The position numbers and the translations under genes were made by a program. From NCBI GenBank assembly GCA_947561395.2, contig OX387185.1:19804366-19868365 (forward strand): 64,000 nucleotides of DNA, in the 5' to 3' direction. The notes under the pieces are model-generated. The model saw only the letters and a list, made by a program, of their open reading frames with translations, was not told the DNA's origin and searched no databases. Source of the DNA: Buxus sempervirens. Taxonomy: Eukaryota > Streptophyta > Magnoliopsida > Buxales > Buxaceae. Positions 58,546 through 64,000 of the stretch are shown here, piece by piece; the first letter of the stretch is position 1, and every line of letters starts with the position of its first letter.

Positions 58546-59600
58546 TCAAGGAAAATATCTCTTTACCGCATCAGAGTTAATTGGCTCAGGAAAAGTCTTC
58601 CCATCCATTTCTATTAAGATGAGAGCACCCCCTGACAGGACCTTTTTGATAACATAAGGCCCTTCCCAATTTGGTTTGAATTTTCCACAAGGGTCTTCCA
58701 AAAAGGGTAAAATTTTCTTCAATATTAAATTTCCTTCTTGGAAAGTTCTGGGCTTTACCTTCTTATTGTAAGCCCTGGCCATTCTCTTCTGATACAATTG
58801 GCCATGACAAAGCTCTTTCAAACACTTTTCCTCTATTAAATTGAGTTGATCATGTCTTGACTGTATCCATTCAGCTTCTTCTAGTTTAGCTTCGATTTGC
58901 ACTCTTAATGAAGGTATTTCCACTTCCACTGGTAAAACCGCTTCCATCCCATATACTAAAGAATACGGGGTTGCCCCTGTAGAAGTCCGAATCGAGGTTT
59001 TATAAGCATGTAGAGCAAGTGGCAGCATTTCATGCCAATCTTTGAAACTCACAACCATCTTTTGAATGATCTTCTTTTTGTTCTTATTTGCTGCTTCCAC
59101 TGCCCCATTCATCTTTGGTCTGTAAGAAGCTGACTTGTGGTGGGTGATCTGAAATTGTTCACACATCTTCCTCATGTCTTTGTTCTTAAGGTTTGAAGCA
59201 TTGTCTGATACTATGGCATTTGGCAAACCATAGCGACAAATGATGTTGTGCTTCAAAAATTTCAGAACGTGGCTACTTGTAATGTTTGCATATGAAGCTG
59301 CTTCTACCCATTTAGTGAAATAATCAATTGCTACAAGTATAAACCTGTGTCCATTTGATGCCTTTGGAGAGATCATTCCAATGGCGTCTATACCCCACAT
59401 GGAGAAGGGCCATGGAGATGTCATGTTGTGCAATTCACTTGGGGGTGCATTCTTGTTATCAGCATACACTTGGCATAAATGACACCCTTTGACATGTATA
59501 TAGCAATCGTGCTCCATTGTCGACCAGTAATATCCCAATCGCAGAATCTTCTTGGCAAGCATATGCCCGTTCATATGGGGTCCGTACACTCCTCCATGTC
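58546..59600 (-). CDS. Tat integrase region
   Basis: Minus-strand translation has a zinc-finger part (HVKGCHLCQV) and a core with MWGIDAIGMISPKASNG, IVSDNASNLKN and AVEAANKNKKKIIQKM. These supply the Asp, Asp and Glu catalytic positions. The C-terminal part has FQEGNLILKKILPF and GKFKPNWEGPYVI, typical of Ty3 integrase ends. It joins element DNA to the chromosome. Confidence 0.88.
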
Positions 59601-59879
59601 CAGTTTCAACTAACCTTTCTGACTCGGTCTTGGCAACACATCTAAGTAGTATATCATTGTGTGATCTTTTGTACAACTGCCCACCACTTAGTAAGAACTG
59701 TCCTGCCAATCTCTGTATTGTTCTTTTCTCTGTAGAAGTGACATTTTCTGGCAGAGTCCGATCATTTAGGAAGTTCTTAATATCTTGAAACCATGGTACT
59801 TCTTCTTCTGGGGTTTCTTCTAGAACAAGGCAATAAGCTGGTTCATCTCTGACTTCAATTTCCAGTGGTCTAATGTCAA

Positions 59880-60280
59880 CACCTTCTGGCATACTGACCA
59901 TTGAAGGCAATGTTGCAAGAGCATCCGCAAACTGATTTTTGGCCCTTGGCATATAATTGAAGGAAATTCGAGTGAATTTGGTGCTTATTTCTTCCAAATA
60001 CTGGTGATAGGGGATCAATTTGTGATCCTTTGTTTTCCATTCTCCAGTTGTTTGGAAGATGATAAGACTCGAATCTCCATATACGTCAAGTTCCTCTACT
60101 TCATGGTCTAAGGCAGCTTGCAACCTAATTATGCATGCTTCGTACTCTGCTATATTATTTGTGCATTGGAACCATAACTTCATTGCGATCGGGATGTGTG
60201 CCCCATCTGGTTTGATCAAAACAGCCCCTATTCCATTTCCATTCATATTGGCGGCCCCATCAAAGAACATTTGCCATGAG
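59880..60280 (-). CDS. Tat archaeal-type RNase H region
   Basis: The motif order is MFFDGAANMNGNGIGAVLI (first Asp), NNIAEYEACIIRLQAAL (Glu) and VYGDSSLIIFQ (second Asp), ending with KNQFADALATLPSM. This second RNase H between the normal RNase H and integrase is the hallmark of the Tat lineage. Confidence 0.9.
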
Positions 60281-60444
60281 CTTTCCCCTTCTTCTTCTTC
60301 AGTAAACAGGATTGCCTCATCAGGGAAATTAGTCTTCAAAGGTTGGTATTCTGGTAAAGGGTGTGCAGCTAAGTGATCAGCAATGGCTTGACCCTTAATG
60401 GCTTTTTGTGTGATATAGGTGAGGTCAAATTCAGAGAGTAACAA

Positions 60445-60870
60445 CTACCACTTTGCTGTCCTGCCAGTTAAAGCCGGTTTTTCAAATAGATACTTCAAAG
60501 GGTCCATTCGGGATATCAGTAAGGTAGAATGACTAAGGAAATAATGCCTCAGTTTCTGAGTTGCCCATAGTAAAGCGCAACAAGTCTTTTCCAAAGGAGA
60601 ATACTTTGCTTCATATTCTGTAAATTTCTTGCTTAGGTAATAAATCGCCCTTTCCTTTCTGCCTGTATCATCATGCTGTCCCAAGACACACCCCATTGAC
60701 GTCTCCAAAACTGACAAGTATAAAATCAATGGTCTTCCTGGAATTGGTGGCACTAGCACAGGTGGGTTCAATAAATACTCATTTATTGTGTCAAAGGCTT
60801 CTTGGCAATCATCATTCCAGACTGTCGGGTTATTCTTTCTTAGAAGCTTGAAAATTGGTTCACAGATAGC
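60445..60870 (-). CDS. Tat RNase H region
   Basis: The translation has LILYLSVLETSMGCVLGQ, RAIYYLSKKFTEYEAKYSP and KTCCALLWATQKLRHYFL, in the order seen in Ty3 RNase H. In Tat elements this domain often lacks full catalytic residues; here the first Asp position reads Ser-Val-Leu-Glu, in keeping with a structural connection role (family knowledge). Confidence 0.85.
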   Translation of the reverse strand, partial: AICEPIFKLLRKNNPTVWNDDCQEAFDTINEYLLNPPVLVPPIPGRPLILYLSVLETSMGCVLGQHDDTGRKERAIYYLSKKFTEYEAKYSPLEKTCCALLWATQKLRHYFLSHSTLLISRMDPLKYLFEKPALTGRTAKW

Positions 60871-60959
60871 GGTGAGCTGTGCTATGAACCGGCTTATATA
60901 CTGAATCCTTCCAAGAAAACCACGAACTTCCTTCTCTGTTCTAGGTGATGGCATTTCAA

Positions 60960-61660
60960 TGATTGCTTTAGCTTTAGCTGGGTCAATCTCAATTCCCTTC
61001 CTGCTTACTATAAAGCCCAATAATTTTCCTGATGTAGCCCCAAAGACGCATTTTGTAGGGTTAAGCCTTAGACTGTATTTCCTGAGCCGATCAAACACCT
61101 TCTTCAAGTTGATCAAGTGGTCTTCTTCTTCACATGATTTGGCTATCATATCATCCACATAGACCTCCATCTCCTTATGGATCATATCATGGAATAAGGC
61201 TGTCATGGCCCTCTGGTAGGTTGCCCCGGTGTTCTTAAGCCCAAATGCCATGACAGTGTAGTGGAAGGTACCCCATGGTGTAATGAAGGCTGTTTTTTCT
61301 TAGTCCTCCTTAGTCATCTTAATTTGATTGTACCCAGAGAAACCATCCATGAATGAGAACAGGCTATGTACAGTAGTGTTGTCTACCAAGATGTCGATGT
61401 GTGGAATTGAAAAATTGTCCTTTGGGCTTGCCTTATTCAAGTCTCTGTAGTTTACGCACATTCGGACCTTTCCATCCTTTTTTGGCACTGGTACTATATT
61501 TGCAAGCCATTCAGGGTACGTGGAGACTGCCAAGAATCCAGCTTGGAATTGCTTAACCACTTCATCTTTGACCTTCAATGTCCATTCAGGTTTCAACTTT
61601 CTCAGTTTTTGTTTAACTGGCTTAACATCTGGTAGAAAGGGTAGCCTGTGCACAACCATG
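60960..61660 (-). CDS. Tat reverse transcriptase region
   Basis: Motifs are visible in order: VVKQFQAGFLAVSTYPEWL, NIVPVPKKDGKVRMCVNYRD, LFSFMDGFSGYNQIKM, MAFGLKNTGATYQRAM and the catalytic EVYVDDMIAKS. The Asp-Asp pair is present. Breaks exist in this part of the element. Confidence 0.9.
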
Positions 61661-62084
61661 TCCGTGTCTAACCCTGGCATATCCCGATACGACCATGCAA
61701 ATACATCTTCATAATTAGCCAAGAATCGTATCATTTCCTCCCGCTGTACTTCAGATAAGCATACACCAATCTTCACTATTTTTGGGTCATCTTTGGTCCC
61801 TAGGTTTATTGATATGGTCTCTTCAATATTGGGTTGGACCCCCTTTTCATGACGCTCCAATTGATATGTGATTTCTTTTGGAATGTCGTTTTCTTCGTCC
61901 TCGGTCTTTTCTTCAACCCCCATTAGGTCAAAGTCAAGCTCGAGGTCGAAGTCATACTCAACCCGATCCAATTCCGTTTGCTTATAGGGTTCATAAGCGG
62001 TTTGGACCTTTTTGAAAATTTTATCTTTTCTATAAAAAATTGAAAAATCTTTTATGTTTTTTGAGAGCCTTCTACAAAATCTTT
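61661..62084 (-). pseudogene. Tat polyprotein linker before RT
   Basis: An acidic stretch on the minus strand (EYDFDLELDFDLMG, then EETISINLGTKDDPKIVKIG and LANYEDVFAWSYRDMPGLD), the segment between protease and RT in Tat elements. It is cut by the LTR inserted at 62085, so gag and protease are missing from the window. Confidence 0.7.
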
Positions 62085-64000
62085 TGTAAAACCCCGAATT
62101 TTCCTTAAATAATAAATTAAATTAGTAAATAATATTACCGAGAGTTATGATTGATAGAAACATTTTAATATTGTAGGGTGTGATCAACTTAGCGGAGATC
62201 CAGAGTTAGACGCAGATCTGACCGTCCGATCGTGAGATATCGAGGTATGTATTCTAATTGGGCAAGGTGTATAGAAGAGTTGCATGGGAGATGCATAGGA
62301 TCAGGGGGTATATATATGTATAAAGAAATAACCTAATCTTATACGTGTATTCTCGCTCGTATTGAAGCCGCAAGCGACGAACTGTTTGAACGACCAAAGA
62401 GAAGAGAAGAAGGAGAAGAAGAAGGAAGGGCTGGGCGTGCGTTCATCGTCCAGGGAGTTTCTCAGTGCTAGAGGTTCGCCATTGTTCATAATAGAGAAGG
62501 AGGAATCAGCGTATAGAGGTAGGTGACATCGTTTTGGTTTTAAAATTGGATTTACCCTTGTTTAATCGCAAATGCATGTTTCTATGTTATGTAATGTTGT
62601 ATTTAGTTATCTAAGCATGTTATAAATACATTAGAATGAGTTTAGACGAGAAAAATCATGATTTAGAACTGTTTCTGCTCGATTTGGTAAGACCGCCGAC
62701 CTCGACTGTACTTGGCGCTCATCGGCGATCCTAGGCGCTGGTTATAAAATTGAGGACGTCGTGGACCGCGGGACGACGGACCGTTGGCGCTCGAAATTGA
62801 ACTACCGCCGACTGGAGACCGCCCAGAGCGATCCTGAGCGATCCCAGGCGCTCTAAGCAGAATTTCCAATGTTTCATAATTTCGAACCTAATTCAACTCT
62901 AAACTATTTTTAGACAATTTTAATGATTAACTAAGGTCTTTTAAGACCAAAATAAACTATCTAATTCCCTGTTTTACAGAAAAACAAATTAGGGAGATAT
63001 TTAGGACATTAGTTGCCAAGTTTTGAAGGAAAATGAGAAACGTGATTTTGGAGAAGCCTAACTACCATTTGATTATCTAAACACTTCTAAATGGCATTAT
63101 AAATCATAAGACATTATAAAGAGAATTCAGAATCCGAATGACTGAATAATGAAGTAAATGCACAGATATAACCATTATATGCCGCTAGGCACCAACCCTT
63201 ATAGAATTATGATACTTTAGGGAATCTTGGAGTCTAGTGGGCATAGCTGGTTATGGATCCATAGTCGTAGCTAGATAGCTAAGGGATATGTCATTTGGGT
63301 TGAGTTACTCCTATATGCGACGCGCTTCCTTTGCAAGTTAGTTTGTCTGGGAAGGTCCTATGTCTGGAGGGACACCCCGGTGAGCCGCTGGTGATTCCCT
63401 GTACATGTGGATAAGCGACCATCTCCATGTATTGATTCTGGTGCTGCATGCTGGTGGTACATGCCAACTCTGATGGGTACGTGTGCAATAAGTCGGTGAC
63501 TACGGCTCTTGTCTAAGCTGCGCTGCATGGGGCTTGAGTATCATTAGTAGCATCGCTCCTAAGTCGCACGGTGGTATAGCAATTGGTTGAGAATCATCTC
63601 AAAAGGTTTATCTATCTTTGTGAGTCCTACAATGACACTGAAAACACAACACTTGATATGATTATTATTATTATTGTGCACGTGCAGGATGCATGTGATT
63701 GGGATATTGGTTGGATGTGACTGCCTAGTACATCCTGGCAATGCGTGGATTATGCTACTGATTTGGCTATTGAGTTCTTATATTAAAACTTGCTGAAAAT
63801 CATTTCTAGAACTGTTTATCAAACTGTTTTGTGTTCATGAATGGTATAAATGATTATGCGAGCCTGATTTATCTATGTTGCTTAAACGTGCATGAAATGT
63901 TACTTTGCTTATATTAACTGTTTAGTCATGCATGTGTTGCCTACTGAGATATTCGAATCTCACCCTACTTCTATTCCATTTTTTTCAGCTGATACGCGAG
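62085..64000 (+). mobile_element. long LTR, runs off the window
   Basis: Starts TGTAAAACCCCGAATTTT inside the Tat polyprotein linker; TCTTT at 62080-62084 would be one target duplication. It is closely similar to 25146-27512. Donor-like AGAG/GTAGGTGACATC has GT at 62519, the GC island lies at 62690-62865, and an AAT microsatellite near 63662. The hairpin at 63945-63962 has a TTCG loop, and the acceptor ends at 63988. The LTR end is outside the window, so solo or full-length status is unknown. Confidence 0.8.

Larger units (their letters stand above)
49087..62084 (-). mobile_element. Tat-lineage Ty3/gypsy element, broken, incomplete in window
   Basis: A minus-strand element with its 3' LTR (49087-50972), polypurine tract, two antisense gene-like regions (52581-57612), then integrase, archaeal-type RNase H, RNase H and RT regions. 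It is interrupted at 62085 by another LTR; gag, protease and the 5' LTR are not in the window. The second RNase H is diagnostic of the Tat lineage, and antisense extra ORFs between pol and the 3' LTR are known there (Retand-type elements). The pol regions carry a few breaks. Confidence 0.85.

Overview
This window is repeat-rich plant nuclear DNA. It holds Ty3/gypsy elements of the Athila and Tat lineages, a Ty1/copia element, a plant-type LINE and a CACTA end. I recognise no host gene, tRNA, rRNA or CRISPR array. The plant species cannot be named from the sequence.

Layout. 1-1776 is the edge of a Tat-type LTR, followed by a CACTA transposon end (to 2733) and AT-rich DNA without genes (to 4955). 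A copia element begins at 4956 and is still unfinished when it is interrupted at 22379. It carries a long LTR insert (about 5640-8476) and a 5'-truncated LINE (10926-21589). The LINE is split by a very young Athila element (11158-21184, 5-bp target duplication CCCAC, near-identical LTRs). From 22379 to the end, long LTRs are nested several deep: 22989-28307 holds 25146-27512, and 30434-46364 holds 31520-41167 and 42731-44934. In turn 31520-41167 holds 33584-37656 and 38461-41107. Seven of these insertions are framed by matching 5-bp target duplications. A minus-strand element has its 5' LTR at 46885 with an initiator-Met primer site, and that LTR is split by a minus-strand Tat element (49087-62084). 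The Tat element has dual RNase H pol domains and two gene-like regions running antisense to pol. It is interrupted by another long LTR from 62085 to the window end.

Main unexplained structure. The long LTRs (2.2-4.1 kb) of several subfamilies share one layout. A TATA box is followed by a splice-donor-like block (GTAAGTAGCACC type). Some 160-350 nt later comes a GC-rich island of short palindromic modules whose sequence is private to each subfamily. Then come minisatellite-like repeats, and finally a conserved hairpin (stem TGAGATA/TATCTCA, often a TTCG loop) just before a T-rich CAG acceptor. This looks like an intron lying inside the LTR itself. The Tat element has a comparable island of 21-nt palindromic modules in its LTR and again ahead of its antisense genes, one of which has its own TATA box. 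These are sequence observations; function and novelty have not been tested.
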